63,885 bases of DNA, from contig CAIYWC010000153.1 in the NCBI GenBank assembly GCA_903929795.1, positions 1-63,885 of the forward strand, in the 5' to 3' direction. Positions 9,029 to 17,983 of this stretch are shown here, in pieces. The notes beneath the pieces were generated by a model. It did not search any database. It was not told the origin of the DNA and worked only from the letters and a program-made list of their open reading frames with translations. How positions within the stretch are numbered: position 1 is the first letter of the stretch; each line of letters opens with the position of its first letter. Made by a program: the position numbers and the translations under genes. This DNA comes from an uncultured Myxococcales bacterium. Lineage in GTDB: Bacteria; Myxococcota_A; UBA9042.

Positions 9029-10218
9029 GGCGTCGCCCCGGTGTCGCAGGGCCACCAAACTGGCAGCTTGGCCGGCGTGGTGTAATCCCATTGCGGCGTC
9101 GCGCAGTTGGGGTCCGTCGCGCAGCCCTTGAGGAGGAAGTGGGTCGTGCCCTTGCAATCGCCCGGCGGCGCGGCGATGGCGAGCGAGGGCCGCGCTTTGG
9201 CGTTGAACGTGCTGCAGTCCTGGCCGGGCAGCGCGATGCCGACCAAGCACGCGCTGTAGACCACGGGCATGCACGCCCAGGGCTGCTGCCAATCGGGCTG
9301 TGCCGCCGGCGCGACGTAGCGGACCGTGCCGGACGTACCGCCGCCCGGGCACACCACATCGCGCACGGTCTCAGTGGCTTGCAGCGGGATGGTCACGGTG
9401 GAGTCGAGCGTCGCGGTGCCGCACGTGGTGGGATCCTCGGCGGGCGCGCTGCCGGTCGCCATGGCCTTCAAGCCGTCCACGGCCGAGAAACCGCCAGCGC
9501 TCAGGACCGAGAAGCCGGTCGGCGGACCACCGCAGCCAGCGCGCGGATAAAACAAGCCGTACAGCGCGTTGTTGGCGTCAAATGTGCCCTCCAGATAGGC
9601 GATGCGCTGGTCGGGCTGGGTCATCGAGACAAAGCTCGCGCCGTAGACGAAGTCGCCCTTGATGACCGGCGTGACGTCGCCGGGCGCGCCGACTGCCGGA
9701 CCCGTGCCGCCGCCGGGACCGCCTGGAACGCCGACCGCCGTTCCCGGCGCGCGGTGCAGCTCCAACGTCCCGGATTCATTGCGATCGTCAAAGACGATGA
9801 TGCTGGCGTAGCCGATGCGGCTCGTCACTTCACCGATCAGCACCGCCGCGTTGGGCAGGTTGATGAGCGGGATCGTCGCCGTGCCATCCGCCGACACCGC
9901 CACGCTCTCGCCCACCAGCGACGGTGCAAAGCCAAAATCGTCGCGGCAGCCCGCCTGCGCCACGGCCGTCGCGGAAGGGTCCAGCGGCAGCGTCTGGTAA
10001 ATCGCGCAAAACGCGTCCGGCAGGTAAGTCGCGCCCCAAACGACGGCGACGCGCAGGTGCGGCGTCTCGGCCAGTGTGCCCGGCGGCCGCAGCGCCTGGA
10101 GATCGCCCGTGACTTTCACGTGGATGTTGACCAGCGGCGTGGCGTTGTCCAGCAGGCCGAGGACCTTGTCCTGGCAGCCAACGAGGCAAAACGCCAGCAA
10201 CGGCAGCAGGGATTTCAT
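9025..10218 (-). CDS. Lipoprotein of unknown function in the Ton operon
   Basis: 397 aa. The N-terminus MKSLLPLLAFCLVGC is a typical lipoprotein signal (lipobox LVGC, Cys 15). The body holds two beta-rich parts joined by a Gly/Pro-rich linker near residues ~165-190. It contains about a dozen Cys residues, mostly in the second half, which suggests disulfides in an extracytoplasmic protein. The start is set by the ATGA overlap with the upstream gene; a GTG nine bases earlier is less likely. No known domain was recognised. Its place among receptor, barrels and the Ton motor suggests a surface or periplasmic accessory of that uptake system. Confidence 0.72.
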   Translation of the reverse strand: MKSLLPLLAFCLVGCQDKVLGLLDNATPLVNIHVKVTGDLQALRPPGTLAETPHLRVAVVWGATYLPDAFCAIYQTLPLDPSATAVAQAGCRDDFGFAPSLVGESVAVSADGTATIPLINLPNAAVLIGEVTSRIGYASIIVFDDRNESGTLELHRAPGTAVGVPGGPGGGTGPAVGAPGDVTPVIKGDFVYGASFVSMTQPDQRIAYLEGTFDANNALYGLFYPRAGCGGPPTGFSVLSAGGFSAVDGLKAMATGSAPAEDPTTCGTATLDSTVTIPLQATETVRDVVCPGGGTSGTVRYVAPAAQPDWQQPWACMPVVYSACLVGIALPGQDCSTFNAKARPSLAIAAPPGDCKGTTHFLLKGCATDPNCATPQWDYTTPAKLPVWWPCDTGATP

Positions 10219-10835
10219 GGCCACCACACTGCGGTGAGCTGCGCCAGCCAGCCCGGAACGACGGCGCCCTGGAACACGTGCAGCGATGGACCTGCGCTGA
10301 GTCCGAGCCCGAAGGGCCCGACGATCGGCAGCGCGATGAAGCCCTCCAGCTCGCCGCCCGGCAACGCGGACCAGGCCGATGTGTCGAGGCTACCTGCCGC
10401 ATCGCCCAGCCGTGCTGCCTGGGCGCGCACGCGGGTCTCGTACAGCGCCGTCACGCCAGCGCCAAGCCGCAGCCCGACCGTGCCCCGACCGAGCCGTCCT
10501 TGGAGAGCGCCCACGGCGCGCAGCCGCACCTCGTTGTGCGTGACCGCCCAGGTCGTCGTGTATTCGGTCGCCTGCGAGTACGACGCCCGCGCGCCCCACG
10601 TGAACGTGCCGGCGTGCAGAATCCCGGCGGAGACACCAGCGGTCATGCCGGTTGCCAGCGCGGCAGGCAGGCCAGTCAGCATGCCGGCGTCCACGCGCCA
10701 CGCGCTGGGGGCTGCGGTCGCTGTGGCGGAATCCGCAAGCCCAGCTGGCTCACTGGCCGACGCTGACGCAGCGCCAAACGCCACACCGAGGCAAATGGCG
10801 ATCGCAAGACCAGGGAATCTGCGGTGGACGGGCAT
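10215..10835 (-). CDS. Putative outer membrane protein, first gene of the Ton operon
   Basis: 206 aa from the ATG that begins the signal peptide (MPVHRRFPGLAIAICLGVAFGAASASA). The mature chain has repeated Gly-rich amphipathic strands ('GLRLGAGVTALYETRV', 'LPIVGPFGLGLSAGPSLHVF') and ends in an aromatic tail (AVWWP), consistent with a small beta-barrel. The 3' end overlaps the next gene by four bases. A weak promoter candidate lies upstream on the minus strand (TTGACC at 10918-10913, CAGTCT at 10895-10890). The true family is not recognised. Confidence 0.65.
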   Translation of the reverse strand: MPVHRRFPGLAIAICLGVAFGAASASASEPAGLADSATATAAPSAWRVDAGMLTGLPAALATGMTAGVSAGILHAGTFTWGARASYSQATEYTTTWAVTHNEVRLRAVGALQGRLGRGTVGLRLGAGVTALYETRVRAQAARLGDAAGSLDTSAWSALPGGELEGFIALPIVGPFGLGLSAGPSLHVFQGAVVPGWLAQLTAVWWP

Positions 10836-10994
10836 GGTCACGACGGAACTTGCAAAGAGAAATCGACGGCGGGCGCCGTTTGAACGCGGAGACTGACCAT
10901 TGTGCACCCCGCGGTCAAGGTTTGCCCACGAAATCGCCCGGATACCCAAGGCGCTTTGCACTGTTTTGCAATCGAACGGCGCTTCACGCTGCGT

Positions 10995-11921
10995 TTAGGC
11001 GACCGCGTCGAGCAGCTCCTCGGCCAAATCCGGACCGCCGAGATCGCGAATTTCCTGAATGCCGGTCGGGCTTGTCACGTTGATTTCGGTCAGCTTCTCG
11101 CCGATGAGGTCGATGCCGGTGAAGACGTGCCCGGCGCCGGCCAGGAATGGCCCGAGTCCGTCGCAGATCGCCTGTTCGCGCGCCGTCAACGCGCTCAGCT
11201 CCACCGTCGCGCCAATGTGGATGTTGCCGCGCAGGTCGTCCGCGGGCGGAATCCGCAGCAAGCCGGCCCGCGCCACGCCGTTGACCAAAATCACGCGCTT
11301 GTCGCCCTGCACCACCGCCGGCAGGTACTCCTGCACCAGCACGAATTCCTTGCCGTGGCGGGTCGAAATCTCCAGCAGCGACCGCGTGTTCAGGTCGCCG
11401 GGATGCAGCGCGACGATGCCGTTGCCGCCTGAATAGCCCAGCGGCTTGACGACGACCGCGCCGCCGACCTCGGCCTGGAACCGGCGAATCGTCGCCATGT
11501 CGCGCGCCAGCAGCGAGCGCGGCGCCCACTCCGGAAAGTGCAGGATGCTGGTCTTTTCATTCCACGACCGCAGCGCGTCCGCCCGGCTGCACACGCGCGT
11601 GGATTGCGGCGCCAGATCAAGCACATACGTCGCGGCGATGTACTGCATGTCAAATGGCGGATCCTTGCGCATCCACACGACGTTGAATTCACCCAGATTT
11701 TTCACTTCCGGCCGACCCAGCTCGAAGTGCCGTCCCTGGATGCCCTGGACCTGCGTCGCGCGGCAGGTGGCAAAGCCCTGACCGGATTGGCCAAAAAGTC
11801 CGTCCGTGTCGCAGGTCCACAAGCTATGGCCGCGCAGCTGAGCGGCCGCCATCAGCGCGAACGAGGAGTCCTTGGCAATATCAAAACGTTCAATCGGATC
11901 AATGACAAACAGGTGGCGCAT
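10995..11921 (-). CDS. gshB: Glutathione synthetase
   Basis: 308 aa, close to the usual ~315. It joins gamma-glutamylcysteine and glycine at the expense of ATP in the cytoplasm. The N-terminal GshB domain (MRHLFVIDPIERFDIAKDSS) is followed by 'VWMRKDPPFDMQYIAATYVL' and an ATP-grasp domain with 'KPLGYSGGNGIV' and the C-terminal signature 'EKLTEINVTSPTGIQEI'. I chose the ATG at 11921 because the typical GshB N-terminus begins there; a 15-codon upstream extension looks non-coding. No gshA is visible in the window. It is divergent from the lipoprotein gene at 12071. Confidence 0.95.
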   Translation of the reverse strand: MRHLFVIDPIERFDIAKDSSFALMAAAQLRGHSLWTCDTDGLFGQSGQGFATCRATQVQGIQGRHFELGRPEVKNLGEFNVVWMRKDPPFDMQYIAATYVLDLAPQSTRVCSRADALRSWNEKTSILHFPEWAPRSLLARDMATIRRFQAEVGGAVVVKPLGYSGGNGIVALHPGDLNTRSLLEISTRHGKEFVLVQEYLPAVVQGDKRVILVNGVARAGLLRIPPADDLRGNIHIGATVELSALTAREQAICDGLGPFLAGAGHVFTGIDLIGEKLTEINVTSPTGIQEIRDLGGPDLAEELLDAVA

Positions 11922-12015
11922 GCTGAAATCCTCGCACAAGCTGGGGCGACGCGACGGCGCCGACACGGCCAGCGTAGATCGGATCGCGGCATTGCGTCAC
12001 GCGATGCAGGCAGAG

Positions 12016-12045
12016 TTGGCGCAAACTTCAAGCGATCGCTACACT
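12016..12045 (+). promoter_or_regulatory. Putative sigma-70 promoter for the TSP3/LTD lipoprotein
   Basis: TTGGCG (12016-12021), an 18-bp spacer, then TACACT (12040-12045). It lies 25 bp before the ATG at 12071, leaving a short leader that carries GGAGG at 12054-12058. Confidence 0.5.
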
Positions 12046-12070
12046 CCAACGCCGGAGGTTCAGGTTGTCC

Positions 12071-14830
12071 ATGTCATTTCGCGTTTCAGCTGTGTTCGGT
12101 CTCGTTTGGCTCAGCGCCTTGTCCGCTTGCGGCTCGACGGCAGGTCAGGGAGATGGCTTTGACGTCACCATCCAAAACCTGGACGTGAGCAAGACCAAGG
12201 ACACCGGCGGCCAAGATGCCGACGCAGGCGTTGCGGACGCCGCGCCGGACGTCAAAGCCGATGTCGGCAGCGACGCGATCAGCGACACGACCAAAGCGGA
12301 CGTCCCGGACGCCAAGAGCGACGTCGGCGCAGACACAGCGATCGACGTCGGCGGCGCGTGCGTCGCGAACCCGTGCAAGGATCCGCACAAGGGGACCTGC
12401 GTGCCGTCGGGCAACACCTTCCTGTGCGCGTGCGACTCGGGCTACGAGCAGGTGCTGGACGGCTCCTGCCAGGTCGTCTGCATTCCGCCCAAGATCGCGC
12501 CGACGCCGATGCAGGTGCTGCCCGGCGAGCTGGTCATCACCGAGCTGATGATCGCGCCGCTGGGTGTGGCGGAGGTCTACGGTGAGTGGTTTGAGCTCGC
12601 CAACGTCAGCGACCACGACATCACGCTCGATGGCCTGACCCTGACCGACGACGTGAACGACACGACGGTGATCAACCCGTGTTCGCCGGTGATTCTCGTC
12701 GCGGGTGGCCGCGCGGCGCTGGGCCGTGAAGCAGATTCGACCAAGAACGGCGGCGTTGCGCTGGCGTACTCGTACAAGACGGACATGTCGCTGAACAATT
12801 TTGGCGACTCGGTCATCGTGAAGGCCGGCGATGTCGTGATCGACAAGGTGACGTGGATGTCGACGTGGGTGACCAAAGGCAAGGCGCTCTCGCTCGACGT
12901 GACGGACACGACCGCCGCGGCCAACGACACGGAGAACCATTGGTGCTGGGCGATCGACAAGCTGACGGACGGCGACACCGGCTCGCCGGGCAAGGCCAAC
13001 CCGCCGTGTCCCGGGCCGCCGGATGCCGACAAGGACGGCGTGCCGGACAAGACCGACAACTGCCCGAACGTGGCGAATCCAGACCAGAAGGACACGGACG
13101 GCGACGGCATCGGCGACGCGTGCGACAACTGCCCGAACATCGCGAATCCAGACCAGAAAGACTCCGACGGCGACGGCAAGGGCGACGCGTGTGATCCGGC
13201 CGTCTGCGGCGATGGCGAGCTGGACCTCGGCGAGACCTGCGACGACGGCAACGCCTGGACCAACGACGGCTGCGAAAACTGCCAAATCAAGCCGTTCACA
13301 CCCGGACCGCTGATTATCACCGAACTTTTGGTGCATGCCGGCGCGACTTCGCAGCCCAACACGCAGTGGCTGGAGGTCTACAATCCCAGCGTTGCGCCGA
13401 TCAGCCTGAGCGGCTGGCAGCTGCAGCTGGAGTCGTTTGACCTGGCCGCGCCGGCAACGGTGACCGCAAATCTGATCGGCAACGGCGGCATGGCCGTGGC
13501 GCCGGGTGGGTACGCGGCGATCGTGGCCAACCTGGACGTGTCCGTGAACGGCGGCGTGACGGGCCTGGCGACGTGGAATCCGCCGGGCAATCCGGTGGTT
13601 GGCTTGAGCGCGACGGCGCCGGGCCGGGCGACGCTGCTCAATCCGGCGACCAAAATCGTCAGCGATCACGTGGCCTTTGACCCGACCGCGCCTAACGCCT
13701 GGCTGGCCCACTCGCGCCAGCTGGACCCGCAGTTCATCGGCCCGCCGAGCTCCGATCCGTCGCGCTGGTGTTTTGGCTCGGACCCGCTGCCGGGCAACGC
13801 GGTGCCGGGCAATCCGCCGCTGTTTGGCACGCCGGGCGCCGCCAATCCAGCGTGCAACGCGCCGGACAAGGATGGCGACGGCGACGGCTTCGTGACCGCG
13901 GGCGACAACTGCCCGACAATCTACAACCCGAGCCAGCTCGACCAGGACGGCGACGGCGTGGGCGACGCGTGCGACAACTGCCCGACGATCGCGAACCCCG
14001 ACCAGCTCGACAGCAACGGCAACGGCAAAGGCGACGCGTGCGACTCGCCAACCTGCGGCAACGGCAAGATCGACAACCCGGCCGAGCAGTGCGACGACGG
14101 CAACTTGACCGACGACGACGGCTGCTCGCACGACTGCCAGTTCGACATCGCGATCCAGCCCACTGGGACCGTCCTCATCAGCGAGGTCATGCCGAACCCG
14201 GACGCGGTCGCGGACAGCGTGGGCGAGTGGTTTGAGGTGTATAATCCATCGGTTACAGCGCAGGACATCGGCGGCTGGACCCTCAAGTGCGCGGTGTTCC
14301 AGCACGTGATCCAGGGGTCGGTCGTGCTGCCGCCCAGGAGCTACGCCGTGCTCGCCGCGAGCGCGGACGCAAGCAAAAACGACGGCTTGACGGCGATCTA
14401 CGGCTGGGGCGATCACCCCGAGGGCGGCTCGCTCACGCTGCCCAACAGCGGCGTCACGACGCTGGCGATCTGGAACAGCGCCAACGTGCTGGTAGACAGC
14501 GTGCCGATGTCCACCATGCCGTGGGGCAACGGGTCCTCAGCGTTGCTCACGGTCAAATGCTGGACGCCCGCGGCCAACGACGGCGCGACCTGCTGGCTCG
14601 GCGCGCAGCCGGGCTGCAGCTACGGCAACGGCGTGGATGTGGACGTCGACAGCTTTGACTTCCCCACCGCCGCGACGTGCGACCCAGCCAGCCTGTGCAC
14701 GTCCGGCCTGGAGAAGTGCCTCAAGGTCGTCAGCGACGTGAATGGCAACGTCAGCGTCGATCCGACCGGCACGCCCAAGTGCGTCGTGCGCGAGCGCGGC
14801 ACGCCGGGCGTCGCCAATCTGTGCCAATGA
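12071..14830 (+). CDS. Surface lipoprotein with lamin-tail-like domains and thrombospondin type-3 calcium repeats
   Basis: 919 aa. It has a lipoprotein signal ([20 protein letters not shown]), an Asp/Ala-rich linker (~30-92) and an EGF-like Cys cluster (~96-138). Three lamin-tail-like domains begin at about 151, 411 and 698, each opening with 'ITELM/ITELL/ISEVM' and a 'EWFE..N' or 'WLEVYNPS' strand. Between them sit two blocks of thrombospondin type-3 repeats (~317-375 and ~598-660; DxDxDGxGDxCDNCPxxxNPDQ), each followed by a Myxococcus-type Cys repeat ([10 protein letters not shown]...CDDGN). Calcium-stiffened surface display is the likely role. TTG at 12065 is six bases from the GGAGG and is an alternative start adding two residues. 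Confidence 0.85.
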   Translation: MSFRVSAVFGLVWLSALSACGSTAGQGDGFDVTIQNLDVSKTKDTGGQDADAGVADAAPDVKADVGSDAISDTTKADVPDAKSDVGADTAIDVGGACVANPCKDPHKGTCVPSGNTFLCACDSGYEQVLDGSCQVVCIPPKIAPTPMQVLPGELVITELMIAPLGVAEVYGEWFELANVSDHDITLDGLTLTDDVNDTTVINPCSPVILVAGGRAALGREADSTKNGGVALAYSYKTDMSLNNFGDSVIVKAGDVVIDKVTWMSTWVTKGKALSLDVTDTTAAANDTENHWCWAIDKLTDGDTGSPGKANPPCPGPPDADKDGVPDKTDNCPNVANPDQKDTDGDGIGDACDNCPNIANPDQKDSDGDGKGDACDPAVCGDGELDLGETCDDGNAWTNDGCENCQIKPFTPGPLIITELLVHAGATSQPNTQWLEVYNPSVAPISLSGWQLQLESFDLAAPATVTANLIGNGGMAVAPGGYAAIVANLDVSVNGGVTGLATWNPPGNPVVGLSATAPGRATLLNPATKIVSDHVAFDPTAPNAWLAHSRQLDPQFIGPPSSDPSRWCFGSDPLPGNAVPGNPPLFGTPGAANPACNAPDKDGDGDGFVTAGDNCPTIYNPSQLDQDGDGVGDACDNCPTIANPDQLDSNGNGKGDACDSPTCGNGKIDNPAEQCDDGNLTDDDGCSHDCQFDIAIQPTGTVLISEVMPNPDAVADSVGEWFEVYNPSVTAQDIGGWTLKCAVFQHVIQGSVVLPPRSYAVLAASADASKNDGLTAIYGWGDHPEGGSLTLPNSGVTTLAIWNSANVLVDSVPMSTMPWGNGSSALLTVKCWTPAANDGATCWLGAQPGCSYGNGVDVDVDSFDFPTAATCDPASLCTSGLEKCLKVVSDVNGNVSVDPTGTPKCVVRERGTPGVANLCQ
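13021..13197 (+). repeat. Tandem DNA repeat encoding thrombospondin type-3 units
   Basis: Two near-identical ~66-bp units encode Asp-rich calcium-binding loops ending in GDACD, each with a DNCPN..NPDQKD core. A second pair lies at about 13864-14049 in the same gene (DNCPTI..NP..QLD). The two blocks, together with the following Cys repeat and lamin-tail-like domain, look like an internal duplication of a ~290-residue module. Confidence 0.7.
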
Positions 14831-14852
14831 GACCCTGAAATCCGCAGACAAT

Positions 14853-14881
14853 TTGCTGCTTGGGTCGTCCGCGGCTATCCT
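14853..14881 (+). promoter_or_regulatory. Putative sigma-70 promoter for the polytopic membrane protein
   Basis: TTGCTG (14853-14858), a 17-bp spacer and TATCCT (14876-14881). It sits in the 81-bp gap between the upstream lipoprotein stop and the ATG at 14912. Confidence 0.45.
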
Positions 14882-14911
14882 CGGCGCGGCCGTTTTGGTC
14901 AACGACCCACG

Positions 14912-17074
14912 ATGCAGCAACTGACAAAACCGCCGCCGCCCGCCCTGCCGGTCCATCTGCGCTGGCTGCTCGCCCTGGCGATCCTGGGCAATCTGCTGGC
15001 GCTCTGGACCGTGCCCTGGCTGCCATTTGGCGAGCTCGGGCTGCACGTGCAGCTGCTGGATATCGCGGCGCGCTACAACGCGGCGGAGACGGCCTACCGC
15101 GACTGGTTCGTGCAACCGCACCTCCTGGATCCCGGCACGCTGCCGCTCTGGTTCGCCCACCTGCTGCCGTACCTGAACGCGTGGATCGTGGCGCGGCTGT
15201 TGCTGTCCGCCTACGTCGTCGCCTTGCCGCTGGCGGTGCTGGCGCTGGCCCGGGCGCTGGGCCGCTCGCCGTGGCTGGCGCTGTTCGCGGTGCCGCTGAC
15301 CTGGAACGCGCTGGTCAACGCCGGGCTGCTCAACGCGCTGCTGGCGTTGCCGCTGCTGTTTTGGGCGCTGGCGTTGGCGCGGCGGATGGCGACGGACGGC
15401 GGTCTGCAGCGCGGCATCCTGCTGGGACTGACGCTGGTGCTGCTGTTCTTTTGCCATCTGGTGCCGTTTGGCCTGGCGCTGATCAGCGTCGTGTTCCTGT
15501 TTGTCTGGTATCGCCGGGACCTGTGGAGCCTCACGCGGCTGTGGGTCGTCCTGCCGACCGCGCCGCTGCTGCTGCAATTCGCGTGGCGGCAGCTGATCGC
15601 CGCCCAGGCGGCGGCGCTGCGGCACCTGCAGACGGTGGACGCGCCGAACGCGCCCGAGCGCCTGCCCGCGCGCGCGCTGGTGGACCGGCTTTACGACTGG
15701 ACGCTGCTGTTTTTCACCGACCATGCCGACCGCGTCCTGGCCGTGGCGCTACTGGCGATCTGGCTGACCGCGTGGCTTGTCGGCCTGTACAACACCGCGA
15801 ACGCCCACCGCGGCTTGCTGGATCCCAAGTCGTTTGAGCGGCGCATGTTTGGCAGGCGCAAGTGGGACTGGGCGCGCGTCAAGCGTACGCTGGCGGACGG
15901 CTCGCTGTGGACGGGCGCGTTCGATCGCCGCCGGCTGCGCTGGCCCAACGTCCAGCAGTGGCTGAGGGAGCACGGGCTGGAGGCGCTGACCGTGTTGTGG
16001 GCGCTGTTGTACTTGGCGCTGCCGTCGCAGTACCGCGGTGTGCCGGTCGTGGCCGAGCTGCTGCCCGTGCCGACGCTGCTGCTGCTTTCGCTCTGGCCGC
16101 GGCTGCACGTTGGCCAGGGCCGCGCCTGGCTGGTGGTGCCGCTGGCGCTGGTCGCGCTGGGGTACGGCTGGCAAGTGCGCCAGGAATTCGCGCGCTTTGA
16201 CCGGGAAGAAGTCGGGGGTCTGCCCGAGCAGTTGGCCGATCTGCCGTCGGGTCCGCGGTTCGCCTACGTCGCCTGGCAGGAAACGAGCGCGGTGACGTAC
16301 AAGTACCCACTGCGGCACCTGCCGGCGGGCCTGGTCGCGGCGCAGCACGGCGGGCTGATGGACGACAACCCGGCGACGCAGCCGCAGGCGATCCTGCATT
16401 TTCGCAAAGGCATGGCGTCGGTGCAGCTGCAGCGCGATTTCTGGCTGGATCCAGCGCTGATGGAGGTCGATTTCGTGCTCCTGCGCTCTGGTATCGAGCC
16501 GACCGACGCGGAGGATTCGGGCCGCATTGAGCACATGTGGCACGGCGGGCATTGGTGGCTCTATCGCGTGCAGCACGGCAACCGCGACCGCATCCAGGTC
16601 GTGGACGCGGGCGGCGCGGGCGGACGGGCGGCGTACAGCGATTGTCCGCGCGGCAGCGTGCTGCAGGGCCTGGTCGCGCAGCCAGGTCCATCGGCATTGC
16701 GCAGCCTGGTGCCGTTGTGCCAGGACCTGCGGACGGCCAAACCGGCGACGACGCCGCCGGAACCTGAGGCGCGGCTGGGGACTTCGCTGCCTGCCGCCGA
16801 TGCGCCGCCGCTTCTGTGCCCACGCGGGCAGTACGTGGTTTCGCTGACCGGCCGGATCGCGGACTACGTCAGCGCCGTTCAGGTCCAATGCGCCACGGCG
16901 CCGTGGCCGGGCGCACAGTTTGCGCTGACGCCCACGCGGCTCGTCGGCGGTGCAGGTGGCAAGGATTTTGACGTGCGTTGCCCGGAGGGCACGGTCGGCG
17001 TCGGCCTGCAAGGGCGGTTCGGCGACGCGAACGACCGCATCGGCCTGGCGTGCGCGGAACTGGCGACCTGGTAG
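14912..17074 (+). CDS. Polytopic membrane protein with three C-terminal GGxGG/CPxG repeats
   Basis: 720 aa. Residues ~15-420 contain about ten hydrophobic helices and look like a GT-C-type or PMT-type membrane enzyme, but no decisive catalytic motif was recognised. A periplasmic region follows (~430-560). Three copies of a Cys-containing motif make up the C-terminus: 'DAGGAGGRAAYSDCPRGSVL', 'LLCPRGQYVVSLTGR' and 'VGGAGGKDFDVRCPEGTVG', each ending in a hydrophobic-Cys turn (LVPLC, VQVQC, IGLAC). Repeats of this look occur in secreted myxobacterial proteins and may be lectin-like. Their fusion to a multi-span membrane protein is notable. The gene appears monocistronic. Confidence 0.75.
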   Translation: MQQLTKPPPPALPVHLRWLLALAILGNLLALWTVPWLPFGELGLHVQLLDIAARYNAAETAYRDWFVQPHLLDPGTLPLWFAHLLPYLNAWIVARLLLSAYVVALPLAVLALARALGRSPWLALFAVPLTWNALVNAGLLNALLALPLLFWALALARRMATDGGLQRGILLGLTLVLLFFCHLVPFGLALISVVFLFVWYRRDLWSLTRLWVVLPTAPLLLQFAWRQLIAAQAAALRHLQTVDAPNAPERLPARALVDRLYDWTLLFFTDHADRVLAVALLAIWLTAWLVGLYNTANAHRGLLDPKSFERRMFGRRKWDWARVKRTLADGSLWTGAFDRRRLRWPNVQQWLREHGLEALTVLWALLYLALPSQYRGVPVVAELLPVPTLLLLSLWPRLHVGQGRAWLVVPLALVALGYGWQVRQEFARFDREEVGGLPEQLADLPSGPRFAYVAWQETSAVTYKYPLRHLPAGLVAAQHGGLMDDNPATQPQAILHFRKGMASVQLQRDFWLDPALMEVDFVLLRSGIEPTDAEDSGRIEHMWHGGHWWLYRVQHGNRDRIQVVDAGGAGGRAAYSDCPRGSVLQGLVAQPGPSALRSLVPLCQDLRTAKPATTPPEPEARLGTSLPAADAPPLLCPRGQYVVSLTGRIADYVSAVQVQCATAPWPGAQFALTPTRLVGGAGGKDFDVRCPEGTVGVGLQGRFGDANDRIGLACAELATW

Positions 17075-17086
17075 TCGAAAACCCGG

Positions 17087-17836
17087 TCAGTGGCAGGTCT
17101 TGGCCGCTGCCTCTTTGTCGTCGGTCGTGCGCCACTGCGTGGTCTCGTCGCGGTAGCAGGTCGCCGCGGAAAACTGCCCATCGCGCGCGAACTCCGTCTG
17201 CAGGCCATTTTTCTTGCCGCGCACAAAGGTCGCCTCGACTTTTTTCTTGCCATTCTCCCAAAACCACACGTGTTTTCCGTTGGTTTTGCCCTTTTCGTAC
17301 TCGATTTCTTCCTTTTTTTGGCCGTTGTCAAAGTAGAAGACGTTCTTGCCATCCCGGTCGTTGTCCTTCCAACTGCCGTCTTCCACCTTGATGCCGTCGT
17401 CGTGCCACGTGTGGCTCTCGCCGTTGCGTTTGCCGTTTCTCCAGTCGATTTCTTCAATCTTTTTGCCCGCTTTGTTCCAATACGTCGCGCGGCCTTCTTC
17501 CTTGTCGTCCTTGAAGAAGATCTCTTCCTTTTTTTGGCCGTTGTCGTGCCAGGCGCTGCGTTTGCCTTCGCGCTTGCCGTTCTTGTAGAAGGTGTCGGTC
17601 TTTTTCTGGCCATTTTCGTGCCAAGTGACCCAGCGGCCTTCCTTGGCGTAATTCGCCGGCCAAAAGCAGTAGCGCTCGGTTTTGTTGCGAAATTCGCCCG
17701 TGCCCTTGGGACACGGCTCGGTGGCGTCGTCAGACGGCTCCGGTGCCACGGGCGGCTCGGGCACGGGCTTCTTGGCCCACGCCGTTGGCGGCAACACACT
17801 CAACGTCAGCAACATCGCAATCAGGCGCGGGCGCAC
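17087..17836 (-). CDS. Exported MORN-like / YwqK-family repeat protein
   Basis: 249 aa with a signal peptide (MRPRLIAMLLTLSVLPPTAWA) and a short Pro-rich linker. Then come about seven repeats of the form 'GxxxxWHENGQKKEExxFKNGKxEG', the MORN_2/YwqK pattern. The GTG start is supported by GGAGG five bases upstream. Such repeats form extended beta structures. Many members are labelled 'antitoxin' by similarity to YwqK, but no toxin partner lies here, so I make no such claim. The gene converges with the polytopic protein (12-bp gap). Confidence 0.8.
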   Translation of the reverse strand: MRPRLIAMLLTLSVLPPTAWAKKPVPEPPVAPEPSDDATEPCPKGTGEFRNKTERYCFWPANYAKEGRWVTWHENGQKKTDTFYKNGKREGKRSAWHDNGQKKEEIFFKDDKEEGRATYWNKAGKKIEEIDWRNGKRNGESHTWHDDGIKVEDGSWKDNDRDGKNVFYFDNGQKKEEIEYEKGKTNGKHVWFWENGKKKVEATFVRGKKNGLQTEFARDGQFSAATCYRDETTQWRTTDDKEAAAKTCH

Positions 17837-17850
17837 GGGTACCTCCAGGC

Positions 17851-17880
17851 TCCACGTCGTGGTTCAAGTCTGCACGTGGA
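17851..17880. repeat. Inverted repeat in a divergent intergenic region
   Basis: TCCACGT (17851-17857) and ACGTGGA (17874-17880) form perfect 7-bp arms around a 16-bp loop, between the GTG at 17836 and the thioredoxin-like gene at 17984. The spacing could suit a dimeric regulator, or it may be chance. Confidence 0.25.
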
Positions 17881-17983
17881 CGGGCGAATCCTGTCACAGC
17901 TGCGGCCGTTGGGAAAGGGGTGGCGCGCGTCGATGGCGTTGTGTACGCTGATCCGGCGTCAGCGGGCGGCGCGGCGCTTGGGC

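Noticed and set aside
13021..14050. Tandem repeats considered as a CRISPR array
   Set aside because: Repeats are in-frame protein repeats with variable units and no spacers; no cas genes are near.
12086..14416. 776-aa minus-strand ORF
   Set aside because: It is the mirror of the thrombospondin/lamin-tail gene; the product is Arg/Val/His-rich with no domains.
17087..17836. Calling the YwqK-like protein an antitoxin
   Set aside because: The name comes from one family member; this protein has a signal peptide and no toxin gene beside it.
17860..17895. T-loop-like GGTTCAAGTC considered as tRNA
   Set aside because: No acceptor stem, D-arm or anticodon arm could be folded around it.
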